DNA of 64,000 nucleotides from Arsenophonus apicola. Lineage in GTDB: Bacteria; Pseudomonadota; Gammaproteobacteria; Enterobacterales; Enterobacteriaceae. Positions 6,771 through 15,452 of the stretch are shown here, in pieces (position 1 is the first letter of the stretch; each line of letters starts with the position of its first letter). The notes under the pieces are model-generated. The model made no database searches. It worked only from the letters and a program-made list of their open reading frames with translations, and was not told the origin of the DNA. Position numbers and translations under genes: made by a program. The stretch lies in contig NZ_CP084222.1 in the NCBI RefSeq assembly GCF_020268605.1, forward strand, positions 2,914,001 to 2,978,000, given 5' to 3'.

Positions 6771-9093
6771 CAGCTACAGCTAACCATCGCTTCAAAACCT
6801 TAACATCTTTTTGCCAATCTACTTTTAATTCATCAAACCATTCTTGGATAACATCCCACCAGGCTGGCAAATCAGGGGATTGTATCTGTTGAGCTAACTG
6901 CTGGAGGTGGCGCAAACCAACTGCACCCGCAGCACCTTTAATTTTGTGGGCTTGGGCAACAATGCCATTTCGATCTTTAGCCACAATATTAGAATCTAGT
7001 AAAGATAGATATCCTGGCATCACATTTTCAAAGATCTTTATGCTGTCTTCAATCAGTTTTGGACCAACTAATTCGAAATATTGGTTAAGCATATTGAGAT
7101 CTAATACCTCATCATGATTAGCAACTTTTTTTAGCGGAATGTTGATGGCATTGTTTTTACAATCAGTTAAATACTTCTCAATAATCTTTATTAATGCACT
7201 TACAGAGAGTGGTTTACTTAATACATCATCCATACCTGCCGCAAGATACTCTTTTTTATCTTTCAATACATTAGCCGTTAATGCAATTAAAGGTGGAAGT
7301 TGATTATTAGCATAGTTTTGACGAAGCTGACGTGCAATATCGAGACCGGTCATATCAGGTAGTTGAATATCCAACAAAACCAAATCGTAACGACCAATCT
7401 TGAACATTTTTAATGCATCCTTACCATTCATAGCAACATCAACGGTATGGCCTAATTTTTCTAATACAGATCGTGCGACGATAATATTTAATTCAATATC
7501 CTCCACCAAAAGGATATGCAATTTAGGTAGTAAAACAGCTTCTGGAGTTGGCATTTCAATCGTTTTTGCAACAATTGGCGCTATCACTGATACAGTGAAG
7601 CAAGATCCTACCCCTAATGTACTAGCGACCTGTATATCTCCTCCCATGCTTTGCGCTAACCGCTTAGAAACAGCAAGACCAATCCCCGTACCCGTTTCTG
7701 GCCGACCACCAGCACTACCTTTTACCTGATAGTACATAGCAAAAATTTTTTTTTGCTCTTCTTTTGGGATCCCAATGCCACTATCAATAACCTGAATAAA
7801 AAGCTGCTCATGTCCTTCATACCAAATACGAACCTTGATCTCACCTTTTTGGGTAAATCTCACAGCATTACCAATTAAATTCCATAGTATTTGGCGTAAC
7901 CGTGTTGCATCGGTAATGATCTTACTCGGTAAATTTTCTTTTACTTCAAGGATAAATTTTAAATCTTTAGGTTGTACTAAAAGCCCCGATAAATTTTCAA
8001 GGTCAAAAATAAATTCATTAAAATCGATTGGTTGACTATCTAAACTAACTTTGCGCCGTTCAATCTTATCCATCTCAATAATGTCATTGAAAATATTACC
8101 TAAAGTGATGGCACTGACGTGAATAGTTTTCAAATAATTTGTCTGTTCATTGGTTAATTCTGTATCGAGTAATATACGACTCAGCCCAACAATCCCATTA
8201 AGCGGCGTACGAAGCTCATGGCTGATGGTTGAAATAAACGTTGTCTTATCCCTGCTAGCATTTTCTAACGCTTCTTGATAATGTTTACGCTCGGTTATAT
8301 CGCGTCCAAACCCTACTAATCCATGACGTTTTCCCACCCGATCATAAAAAGGGACTTTACGTATTTCAAAACATGCTTTCCGCCCATCTGGGTATACCAA
8401 CCATTGTTCATAGGTCAATGACACATTATGACGAAATACTTTTTCATCAGTTTCAAGTTCTTTCTCTGCAACTTCCTCACCATAAATTTCACGATAAGTT
8501 AGTCCAATAAGCTGCTTTTCACTACGACCTGTCAATAATTCCATTGCTCTATTACAACAAGAGAAATCATTATTTTCATCACGATAATAAACAAGATCAG
8601 GTGATGCATCTAAAAATGATTGTAATAATATAGACTGCTGTTCGAACTCGAGTTGTGTCTGCTCTCGACGTTTCATCTCTTTTTGCAATTTTTCTAATAA
8701 TTCTAAATGCGCCTTTTGTACTTTTTCACGCTCTGCAATTTCCAAATTCAGCTGAGCAATATTCCCTTTAAGTTTGTCAGTAAGCTCAGCATCACGCTTA
8801 CGCATAACTTCTAATTTATCAACCATAGCTGATAAACGACGTCGAGACTCTTCTAGTTGCTCGACAACTACAGAAAGAAAATAGACCGCCCAAGGCGTAA
8901 TAATCAATCCAAAAAAGATAGAGCGAACCAAATCAATATTATGAATATTGCCATATAATAAAATATCAACCGCTATCTGTAATACCATGGCTAATACAAC
9001 AAGTGCTGTGGCTAACAGTAAGGAAAATCCTATCAAGCCAAGCTTCATCATTAAATCAACATAATACTGAGCAAGTCCTTTAAGCAGCTTCAT
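6760..9093 (-). CDS. arcB: Anaerobic redox-sensing hybrid histidine kinase ArcB
   Basis: ArcB senses the quinone redox state in the inner membrane and passes phosphate to ArcA, which represses respiratory genes under low oxygen. The 777-residue protein has two N-terminal membrane helices (about residues 20-77), a coiled-coil linker, a PAS domain (about 150-270), the kinase with phosphoacceptor His near 292 (STISHELRTPLNG) and ATP-binding motifs (DSGIGIP, GTGIGLAVS), a receiver domain with Asp near 575 (LVLLDIQLPDMTG), and an HPt domain with His near 716 (AHKIKGAAGAVGLRH). All phosphorelay residues are present. I start at ATG 9093 (M-K-L-L-K-G) rather than two codons upstream. Its 3' end overlaps arcZ. 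Confidence 0.97.
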   Translation of the reverse strand: MKLLKGLAQYYVDLMMKLGLIGFSLLLATALVVLAMVLQIAVDILLYGNIHNIDLVRSIFFGLIITPWAVYFLSVVVEQLEESRRRLSAMVDKLEVMRKRDAELTDKLKGNIAQLNLEIAEREKVQKAHLELLEKLQKEMKRREQTQLEFEQQSILLQSFLDASPDLVYYRDENNDFSCCNRAMELLTGRSEKQLIGLTYREIYGEEVAEKELETDEKVFRHNVSLTYEQWLVYPDGRKACFEIRKVPFYDRVGKRHGLVGFGRDITERKHYQEALENASRDKTTFISTISHELRTPLNGIVGLSRILLDTELTNEQTNYLKTIHVSAITLGNIFNDIIEMDKIERRKVSLDSQPIDFNEFIFDLENLSGLLVQPKDLKFILEVKENLPSKIITDATRLRQILWNLIGNAVRFTQKGEIKVRIWYEGHEQLFIQVIDSGIGIPKEEQKKIFAMYYQVKGSAGGRPETGTGIGLAVSKRLAQSMGGDIQVASTLGVGSCFTVSVIAPIVAKTIEMPTPEAVLLPKLHILLVEDIELNIIVARSVLEKLGHTVDVAMNGKDALKMFKIGRYDLVLLDIQLPDMTGLDIARQLRQNYANNQLPPLIALTANVLKDKKEYLAAGMDDVLSKPLSVSALIKIIEKYLTDCKNNAINIPLKKVANHDEVLDLNMLNQYFELVGPKLIEDSIKIFENVMPGYLSLLDSNIVAKDRNGIVAQAHKIKGAAGAVGLRHLQQLAQQIQSPDLPAWWDVIQEWFDELKVDWQKDVKVLKRWLAVAEKK

Positions 9094-9280
9094 ACACACT
9101 CCGATACCGAAAATCAGCTTAAATCATAACTTATATAGATAAAAAGCAGAGGGATCTAACATACATTATGAGGGATAAATTACATTTAGATTTTCATAAA
9201 CAATGAATTAACTTATAAACTAAGTCTTATAATTATCAGATAAATAAAAATTTAATAAACAAAAAATAGAGATTTAAAAA

Positions 9281-9309
9281 TAAAAAAAGGGCAGTATTTT
9301 ATACTCCCC
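9281..9309 (-). terminator. Terminator after sspB
   Basis: On the minus strand GGG-AGTAT / ATACT-CCC form a stem with one internal mismatch, followed by TTTTTTTA. It lies 18 bp beyond the sspB stop. Confidence 0.75.
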
Positions 9310-9326
9310 CTCAATCATAATATAAC

Positions 9327-9818
9327 TTATTTAATAACACGTAGTGTCGGGCGTCCTTTTGGTGGCGTCGGCGGCTCATCATCAGAAGAGGAAATCGATG
9401 TTATTTCTTGCGCTTCATTTGATAATTCAGTATCACTGACAAGCACTAAATTTTCACTTTGAGCAATAGAATCACCTGCGCCACTCTCATATTCTGGCTC
9501 AGGTTCAAACATCATTCCTGCTCCATTTTCGCGCCCATAGATAGCAATAATTGCGCTCATAGGCACTTCAACATGGCGAGGAACACCACCAAAACGGGCA
9601 TTGAAGCTGACGCTTTCATTTGTCAACTCTAAATTACCGACGGCAGAAGGTGTAATATTTAAAATAATCTGTCCTTTATGAGCATATTCCATCGGTACAT
9701 TTACACCAAAAATATTAACATCCACAACTAAATGAGGTGTCATATTATTGTCGAGAAGCCATTCATAATGAGCCCTAAGAAGATAAGGACGACGTGGCGA
9801 CATTCCTAACAACTCCAT
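9327..9818 (-). CDS. sspB: ClpXP protease specificity-enhancing factor SspB
   Basis: SspB binds the ssrA tag of stalled-ribosome products and tethers them to ClpX for degradation by ClpXP. The 163-residue protein has the dimeric substrate-binding domain (residues about 1-115: RRPYLLRAHYEWLLDN, GQIILNITPSAVGNL, FGGVPRHVEVPMSA). An acidic linker follows, then the C-terminal ClpX-docking tail ending RPTLRVIK (E. coli RPALRVVK). It follows sspA by 6 bp and is certainly in one operon with it. Confidence 0.96.
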   Translation of the reverse strand: MELLGMSPRRPYLLRAHYEWLLDNNMTPHLVVDVNIFGVNVPMEYAHKGQIILNITPSAVGNLELTNESVSFNARFGGVPRHVEVPMSAIIAIYGRENGAGMMFEPEPEYESGAGDSIAQSENLVLVSDTELSNEAQEITSISSSDDEPPTPPKGRPTLRVIK

Positions 9819-9824
9819 AATAAA

Positions 9825-10466
9825 TTAACCTGTGGTAGATAAACGCATCTCACGTTCAGCTTCAGTTAGTGAAGCAAGGAAAGAGTCTCGTTCAAATACA
9901 CGTTCCATATAAGAACGAATGCCCTCTGTTTCTTTTCCTTTGGGGATGTCGATATTCCAAAAAGGTAAACGCCACAAAAGGGGAGCTAAATAGCAATCAA
10001 CCAGACTAAATTCTTCACTCATAAAAAACGGCATCTCTTTAAAAATTGGCGAGATTGATATCAATTCCTCTCTTAACTGCTTACGGGCAGCATCTGCTTG
10101 AGGATCTTTATTTTCAATCTTATACATCAAAGAATACCAATCTTTATCTATCCGATGCATCATCAAACGACTACTACCACGAGCCACTGGATAAACCGGC
10201 ATCAATGGTGGATGCGGAAAGCGTTCATCAAGATATTCCATAACAACGCGGGAATCATACAATGTTAATTCTCTATCGACCAGCGTTGGTACTGTTTGGT
10301 AAGGATTTAGATCAATTAAATCTTGAGGCAAATTACCTGCTTCAACATTCTCAATCTCAACGCTCACGCCCTTTTCTGCCAATACGATCCGCACTTGATG
10401 GCTAAATATGTCGGTCGGGCCGGAAAACAGTGTCATTACCGAACGTTTGTTGGCAGCGACAGCCAT
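9825..10466 (-). CDS. sspA: Stringent starvation protein A, RNA polymerase-associated
   Basis: SspA is a glutathione S-transferase-fold protein without GST activity. It binds RNA polymerase with sigma70 and alters promoter use in starvation and acid stress, partly by limiting H-NS. The 213-residue product begins MAVAANKRSVMTLFSGPTD, identical to E. coli at nearly every position, and retains the surface residues around PHPPLMPVYPVARG needed for polymerase contact. ATG at 10466 follows a strong GGAGG site; the frame extends four codons upstream without support. First gene of the sspAB operon. Confidence 0.97.
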   Translation of the reverse strand: MAVAANKRSVMTLFSGPTDIFSHQVRIVLAEKGVSVEIENVEAGNLPQDLIDLNPYQTVPTLVDRELTLYDSRVVMEYLDERFPHPPLMPVYPVARGSSRLMMHRIDKDWYSLMYKIENKDPQADAARKQLREELISISPIFKEMPFFMSEEFSLVDCYLAPLLWRLPFWNIDIPKGKETEGIRSYMERVFERDSFLASLTEAEREMRLSTTG

Positions 10467-10862
10467 GAAAACCTCCAAGTTTTATTAAAAAAGAACAAAC
10501 AGCCATAATATAACAATAAGGCCATTCTCACATGTTTAAAACGCTTGTAAACCAATTCATTCAGTTAACAGGCATCTTTTCATTGATTCATTGAACTGCA
10601 ATTAACACATGTCATTTCCACCAAATTTGGTGAGAAATAGATAAGAAATTAATGACCTATAGTCTATCAGATTTTGGTCAATATGGGGGAAAGTTTGACA
10701 AGATTTTATGATAAATGTACAAAATTAGAACAATTTTTTATTGAAAAAAATAATAATAAAAAAAATTAAATTAAGAATGGCAAGATAATATAAATTTATA
10801 ATATACGAAAAACCCGCCTAAAGGCGGGCTTTATGTTAATAATTTGTTGCAAAAACAAGAAA
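10467..10862. other. Intergenic region sspA-rpsI
   Basis: This 396-bp stretch is very AT-rich. It holds the sspA ribosome binding site and presumably its promoter, and the rplM-rpsI terminator near 10807-10831. I see no gene or other repeat. Confidence 0.6.
10807..10831 (-). terminator. Terminator after rpsI
   Basis: CCCGCC (10813-10818) and GGCGGG (10823-10828) form a perfect stem with a 4-base loop. Read on the minus strand it is followed by TTTTTC. It lies 32 bp past the rpsI stop and closes the rplM-rpsI operon. Confidence 0.9.
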
Positions 10863-11255
10863 TTAACGTTTAGAGTATTGTGGACGACGACGTGCCTTAC
10901 GCAGCCCCACTTTCTTACGCTCAACAGAACGCGCATCACGAGTAACAAACCCAGCTTTACGTAGTTCAGAACGTAATGTCTCGTCATATCCCATCAATGC
11001 ACGTGTAATACCATGACGGATTGCACCTGCTTGACCAGAAATACCACCACCTTTAACGGTAATGTATAAATCCAGTTTTTGTAACATATCGACCAATTCT
11101 AACGGTTGACGAACAACCATTCGCGCCGTTTCGCGGCCAAAATACTCCTCAAGGCTGCGTTGATTGATAGTAATATTACCGCTACCTGGCTTAATAAAGA
11201 CACGTGCGGAAGAGCTTTTGCGGCGACCAGTGCCGTAGTATTGATTTTCAGCCAT
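10863..11255 (-). CDS. rpsI: 30S ribosomal protein S9
   Basis: S9 lies at the head of the 30S subunit; its C-terminal tail reaches the P-site tRNA. The 130-residue sequence has the E. coli length and features: AENQYYGTGRRKSSSARVF at the N-terminus, GGGISGQAGAIRHGITRAL in the middle, and the basic tail ending QYSKR. It is 18 bp downstream of rplM and ends before a strong terminator, so the two form the usual L13-S9 operon. Confidence 0.99.
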   Translation of the reverse strand: MAENQYYGTGRRKSSSARVFIKPGSGNITINQRSLEEYFGRETARMVVRQPLELVDMLQKLDLYITVKGGGISGQAGAIRHGITRALMGYDETLRSELRKAGFVTRDARSVERKKVGLRKARRRPQYSKR

Positions 11256-11273
11256 TGCCTATATCCATCCCGA

Positions 11274-11702
11274 TTAAATGTCAAGAATTTGCGGCTGCTG
11301 TGCCGCGTGGTTGTGATCACTACCCGCATAAACTTTCATTTTACGGTACATCGCACGACCAAGAGGTCCTTTGGGTAGCATACCTTTAACCGCAATTTCA
11401 ATTACACGTTCAGGGTGACGGGCAATCATTTCTTCGAAGGTCGCTTGTTTGATACCACCGATATAACCAGTATGGCGATAGTAGATTTTGTCTTCACGCT
11501 TGTTACCAGTAACAGCAACTTTTTCTGCATTAACAACAATGATGTAATCACCAGTATCGACATGCGGAGTATATTCCGCTTTATGCTTGCCGCGTAAACG
11601 ACGAGCAATTTCAGTTGCAAGACGGCCTAAAGTTTTTCCATCTGCATCAACAACGTACCAGTCGCGTTTTACGGTTTCTGGTTTAGCTGTAAAAGTTTTC
11701 AT
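11274..11702 (-). CDS. rplM: 50S ribosomal protein L13
   Basis: L13 is an early-assembly protein of the 50S subunit and in E. coli represses translation of its own operon through the mRNA leader. The 142-residue product (MKTFTAKPETVKRDWYVVDA, GDYIIVVNAEKVAVTG, MLPKGPLGRAMYRKMKVYAG) has exactly the E. coli length. The operon promoter should lie in 11703-11951, where the leader is AT-rich; I could not define boxes with confidence. Confidence 0.99.
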   Translation of the reverse strand: MKTFTAKPETVKRDWYVVDADGKTLGRLATEIARRLRGKHKAEYTPHVDTGDYIIVVNAEKVAVTGNKREDKIYYRHTGYIGGIKQATFEEMIARHPERVIEIAVKGMLPKGPLGRAMYRKMKVYAGSDHNHAAQQPQILDI

Positions 11703-11951
11703 TAAAGCTTACCCATATATAAGTTACATGTTGGCGAACACTCATATTTTATATAAATACTTCAGCATGTTCACGCTAGTTGTGTCCAGTGAATCCTACC
11801 CCTTCGAGTAGTCAAACTGACATTAATGCAAGATTTTTGGGAAATAAAAAACTTGCTGTAACGTGGGGTGGCGAGATTATAGAGAAGTTTTTGCCAAAAA
11901 TCGACCCAAAAATAAATTTTCTCAGTAATTTATTGTATTATTACTCGCTAA

Positions 11952-13064
11952 TCAAGCTAGATGAGGTAATTTTAGGTACTCCTCACTCTGCATTTCCTGC
12001 AATCTTGATAAACAACGTTGATATTCAAAACGTAATAAATGTCCTTGGTAAAGTTTATCCATTGCAACCTCGGCATTTATAATCAACTTAACTTTTCGCT
12101 CATAAAATTCATCAATTAGAGCAACAAAACGCCTAGCTACATCTTCATGGATTTCGGACATCATCGAAACATTATACAGTAATACAGTATGATAATCTTT
12201 CGCTAAAATGATATAGTCATTTTGACTACGTGCATCTTCACATAATGCTTTAAATTCAATTGATAAAATACCTTCTGCGGTACAAATTGCCGGCATAGTA
12301 CGATGATTAATCTCAAGGATAGGGAATTTATCTCCAGGTTTACCCGCTAATTTAATAAATATCTCATCCATCCTATTGCAGCTCTCTTCATCAATTGGCG
12401 TAAGATAAAGATCCGCTTGTTTCAAGGTACGTAAACGATAATCAATACCTGCATCAACATTTATAATGTCACAGTATTTTTTAATTTGTTCGATAGCAGG
12501 TAGAAAACGTGTTCGTTGCAATCCATTTCGATAGAGTTCATCGGGTGGAATATTAGAAGTTGCTATTAAACAGATTCCTCTGGCAAATAAAGCTTTTAAT
12601 AACGTTGACAAAATCATTGCATCAGTGATATCAGAGACAAAAAATTCATCAAAGCATAAAACATCAGTCTGTTTTTTAAATCTCTCGGCGATAATTTCTA
12701 ATGGATCTTGCTGACCTTGTAACTCAATCATTTCATTCTGTACTCGCCACATGAAGCGATGGAAATGTAAGCGTAATTTTCTGCCATCTGGTAAACTCTG
12801 ATAAAAGAGATCCATCAGCCAGGTTTTTCCTCGGCCAACACCACCCCACATATATAATCCGTGGATAGGCGCACAATTCTTATATGATTTCTTAACAAAT
12901 AATTGACCAATTTTATTTCTCAATGATAATTGGGATGTTCTGTTTAGTAGCTGATGATGAATAATATCTAAACGTGCTATCGTTGTGCTTTGCACCTCAT
13001 CAAATTGATAATCACCGGTAGCCAAAAACTGATGGTAAAGTTTAGTGGGAGTCAGCAATGCCAT
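11952..13064 (-). CDS. zapE: Cell division AAA ATPase ZapE (AFG1 family)
   Basis: ZapE is an AFG1/LACE1-type ATPase that binds FtsZ and is needed for division under heat or low oxygen. The 370-residue protein has the Walker A motif GGVGRGKTWLMD (near residue 74), the Walker B region CFDEFFVSDITDAMIL (near 137) and a sensor region ATSNIPPDELYRNGLQR. E. coli ZapE has 375 residues. It is divergent from zapG, as in E. coli, with about 220 bp between them that must carry both promoters. Confidence 0.96.
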   Translation of the reverse strand: MALLTPTKLYHQFLATGDYQFDEVQSTTIARLDIIHHQLLNRTSQLSLRNKIGQLFVKKSYKNCAPIHGLYMWGGVGRGKTWLMDLFYQSLPDGRKLRLHFHRFMWRVQNEMIELQGQQDPLEIIAERFKKQTDVLCFDEFFVSDITDAMILSTLLKALFARGICLIATSNIPPDELYRNGLQRTRFLPAIEQIKKYCDIINVDAGIDYRLRTLKQADLYLTPIDEESCNRMDEIFIKLAGKPGDKFPILEINHRTMPAICTAEGILSIEFKALCEDARSQNDYIILAKDYHTVLLYNVSMMSEIHEDVARRFVALIDEFYERKVKLIINAEVAMDKLYQGHLLRFEYQRCLSRLQEMQSEEYLKLPHLA

Positions 13065-13287
13065 TAACGTGATACTCCTTAAAAGGTCATAATTTTATTG
13101 GCCAATGAAACCTATCATAAACATTATATCGATAATTTTTCTTACTTTAATACCTCAGAATAATATGAAATCATTAGCAACAACTTTTCCTGCTTTCACT
13201 TATCTCCTTTTAACAGGTATAGTGACTGCTATAATGTGAATTTATTTCTATGAAAATAAATGTTGTTTTGTTAATGAAGGAGTCACC

Positions 13288-13692
13288 ATGACTTGGGAAT
13301 ATGCACTAATCGGTCTAATTGTAGGTTTCATTATTGGTGCACTAGTAGTTCGCTTTGGCAATACCAAGCTACGTAACCAACAAGCTTTGCAAGCCGAACT
13401 TGAAAAGAAAAACCATGAATTGGAAGAATATCGTAAAGAATTAGTCAGCCATTTTGCGCGTAGTGCAGAATTACTCGATAACATGGCGCAAGATTATCGG
13501 CAACTCTATCAGCATATGGCGAAAAGTTCTCATGACCTCATGCCTGATATGCCAATACAAAACAACCCTTTTAACTACCGTTTGACTGAATCAGAATTAG
13601 ATAATGATCAAGCTCCCGTTAATTTACCGCCCAAAGACTACTCTGAAGGCTCTTCTGGCTTATTTCGCTCAATGAAAGAAAAAAAAAGGTAA
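13288..13692 (+). CDS. zapG: Cell division and envelope protein ZapG (YhcB)
   Basis: ZapG/YhcB is a small inner-membrane protein with one N-terminal helix (residues about 5-22, YALIGLIVGFIIGALVV) and a cytoplasmic coiled coil (about 30-90). It links division and cell elongation and contacts the divisome and elongasome. The 134-residue sequence is colinear with E. coli YhcB (132 aa), including LVSHFARSAELLDNMAQDYRQ and the C-terminal DYSEGSSGL. A GAAGGAG site lies 5 bases before ATG 13288. It precedes degQ-degS as in E. coli. Confidence 0.95.
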   Translation: MTWEYALIGLIVGFIIGALVVRFGNTKLRNQQALQAELEKKNHELEEYRKELVSHFARSAELLDNMAQDYRQLYQHMAKSSHDLMPDMPIQNNPFNYRLTESELDNDQAPVNLPPKDYSEGSSGLFRSMKEKKR

Positions 13693-13726
13693 ATTAGGTT
13701 ACCTATATTAATAAAATTGCATCGTT
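13691..13726 (+). terminator. Possible terminator after zapG
   Basis: AAATTAGGT and ACCTAATTT make a 9-base stem that begins at the zapG stop and ends in TTTTG. The loop is long (17 bases) and the T-run short, so strength is uncertain. Confidence 0.5.
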
Positions 13727-13830
13727 ACCTAATTTTGATGGTAGTGCATCCGCCTGATAGATCCATTTTGTTATAAAAAATTAATATCATGTAAATACAT
13801 GTAAAAATACAATTACCACTATCGGTTGGC

Positions 13831-13860
13831 TGAACTTTTTTGCATAATTTATAGTCTTAG
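13831..13860 (+). promoter_or_regulatory. Candidate sigmaE promoter for degQ
   Basis: TGAACTT (13831-13837) resembles the sigmaE -35 box GGAACTT and TCTTA (13855-13859) the -10 box TCTGA, with a 17-base spacer (16 is usual). The predicted start is about 70 bases before the degQ ATG. In E. coli it is degP rather than degQ that has this promoter, so this would be a regulatory difference. Confidence 0.42.
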
Positions 13861-13933
13861 ACCTGCTGAGGCCTTTTCTATCCAGGAAGCAAATTACCTT
13901 AAAATAAATTAGGTATGTAAGAGAATTGAATTC

Positions 13934-15355
13934 ATGATGAAAAAAGAGAAACATTTTTTAACTATATTAGCTATGAGTATCAGTCTTTCACTCATAAGTA
14001 TACCTGCAGTAAGTTATTCTGCATCAATGCCACCAGTTACTTTATCATCTGGTCAAGAATTACCTAGCCTAGCCCCTATGCTAGAAAAAGTACTTCCTGC
14101 CGTAGTTAGTATTCGTGTATCTGGAACACGTGTTCAAAATCAACAGTTACCCGAAGAATTTAAATTCTTTTTTGGGCCCAATTTCCCTTCACAGCAACAG
14201 AGTATTCGCCCTTTTGAAGGATTAGGTTCCGGGGTCATTATTGATGCTGAAAAAGGTTATATCCTAACTAATAACCATGTCATCGATAATGCTGATAATA
14301 TTCAAATTCAGCTTAATGATGGCAAAGAAATTGATGTTAAACTTATTGGCCGTGATCCTCAAACAGATATCGCCTTGTTACAAATCAAAGATTCGAGCAC
14401 AGCAAATCTAAAAAAATTGAACTTAATAGCGATAAAAATAGCTGACTCCGATAAACTGCGGGTTGGCGATTTTGCTGTTGCTGTTGGTAACCCTTTTGGC
14501 TTGGGTCAAACGGCAACATCCGGTATTATTTCTGCATTGGGTCGCAGTGGTTTAAATGTAGAAGGTTTGGAAAATTTTATTCAAACTGACGCTTCTATTA
14601 ATAGAGGTAACTCAGGTGGCGCATTGGTTAATCTAAATGGTGAGCTTATTGGTATTAATACCGCTATTTTAGCACCTGGCGGGGGTAATATTGGTATTGG
14701 CTTTGCCATTCCATCCAATATGGCTAAATCCCTTAGCGATCAAATTATCAAACATGGTGAAGTAAAACGTGGATTATTGGGGATCAAAGGCACAGAAATG
14801 ACCTCTGATGTAGCAAAAGCCTTGAATATTGATGCACAGAAAGGGGCATTTGTCAGTGAAGTAATCCCAAATTCTGCCGCAGCTAAAGCAGGCATTAAAC
14901 CTGGTGATGTTTTGGTTTCAATTAATAACAAATATATCAATAGTTTTGCCGAGTTGAGAGCTAAAATTGGCACCAGTGAAATTGGTAAACAGATTACTAT
15001 CGGACTACTGCGTAAAGGCAAGCCGATGGAAGTAAACGTTGTCTTAGAAGATAGTGAAACCAGTAGTACAAAGGCCGAAGTTTTAACTACTTCTCTGATG
15101 GGTGCCACTTTAAGCAATAGTACAATTAGGGGTACAAAAGGTGTCAAGGTCGATAGCGTTTCGCCTAATTCACCTGCAGCAATGCTTGGTTTGGCAAAAG
15201 GTGATCTTATTGTTAATGCCAACGAACAACGGATAGAAAATATTAATCAACTTCGTAAAATTATTGAAACTAAGCCTACCGCTTTAGCATTAAATATTTT
15301 ACGTGGTGATCAAAATATCATCTTATTACTTCGTGGTAATAATATATTCAATTAA
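13934..15355 (+). CDS. degQ: Periplasmic serine endoprotease DegQ
   Basis: DegQ is a periplasmic HtrA-family protease and chaperone that removes misfolded proteins. The 473-residue precursor has a signal peptide ending near SYSA, the protease domain with catalytic His (TNNHVI), Asp (QTDIALL) and Ser (RGNSGGALVN), and two PDZ domains (about residues 275-365 and 385-470). The LA loop is short (residues about 68-93), which favours DegQ over DegP. A 10-residue insertion after LLQIKD is not in E. coli. It is followed by degS, the conserved E. coli order. No degP is visible in this window, so DegQ may carry much of the periplasmic load. Confidence 0.95.
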   Translation: MMKKEKHFLTILAMSISLSLISIPAVSYSASMPPVTLSSGQELPSLAPMLEKVLPAVVSIRVSGTRVQNQQLPEEFKFFFGPNFPSQQQSIRPFEGLGSGVIIDAEKGYILTNNHVIDNADNIQIQLNDGKEIDVKLIGRDPQTDIALLQIKDSSTANLKKLNLIAIKIADSDKLRVGDFAVAVGNPFGLGQTATSGIISALGRSGLNVEGLENFIQTDASINRGNSGGALVNLNGELIGINTAILAPGGGNIGIGFAIPSNMAKSLSDQIIKHGEVKRGLLGIKGTEMTSDVAKALNIDAQKGAFVSEVIPNSAAAKAGIKPGDVLVSINNKYINSFAELRAKIGTSEIGKQITIGLLRKGKPMEVNVVLEDSETSSTKAEVLTTSLMGATLSNSTIRGTKGVKVDSVSPNSPAAMLGLAKGDLIVNANEQRIENINQLRKIIETKPTALALNILRGDQNIILLLRGNNIFN

Positions 15356-15364
15356 TCATCCAAC

Positions 15365-15398
15365 AAACAGGTACAATTAACTACCGTACCTGTTTTTA
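15365..15398 (+). terminator. Terminator between degQ and degS
   Basis: AAACAGGTAC and GTACCTGTTT form a 10-base perfect stem with an 11-base loop, followed by TTTATTTAT. It lies 9 bp after degQ and 55 bp before degS, so degS likely has its own promoter or depends on read-through. Confidence 0.85.
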
Positions 15399-15452
15399 TT
15401 TATGGTATCCTGCTATTTTATTATCTCGTTCGCTTATTACAGAATACTTACT

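Noticed and set aside
11780..12082. 100-codon plus-strand frame over the zapE 3' end
   Set aside because: Most of it is antisense to well-conserved zapE codons, it resembles no family I know and has no ribosome binding site.
14740..15222. 160-codon minus-strand frame inside degQ
   Set aside because: Shadow of the conserved PDZ region of degQ; composition follows the complement of that gene.
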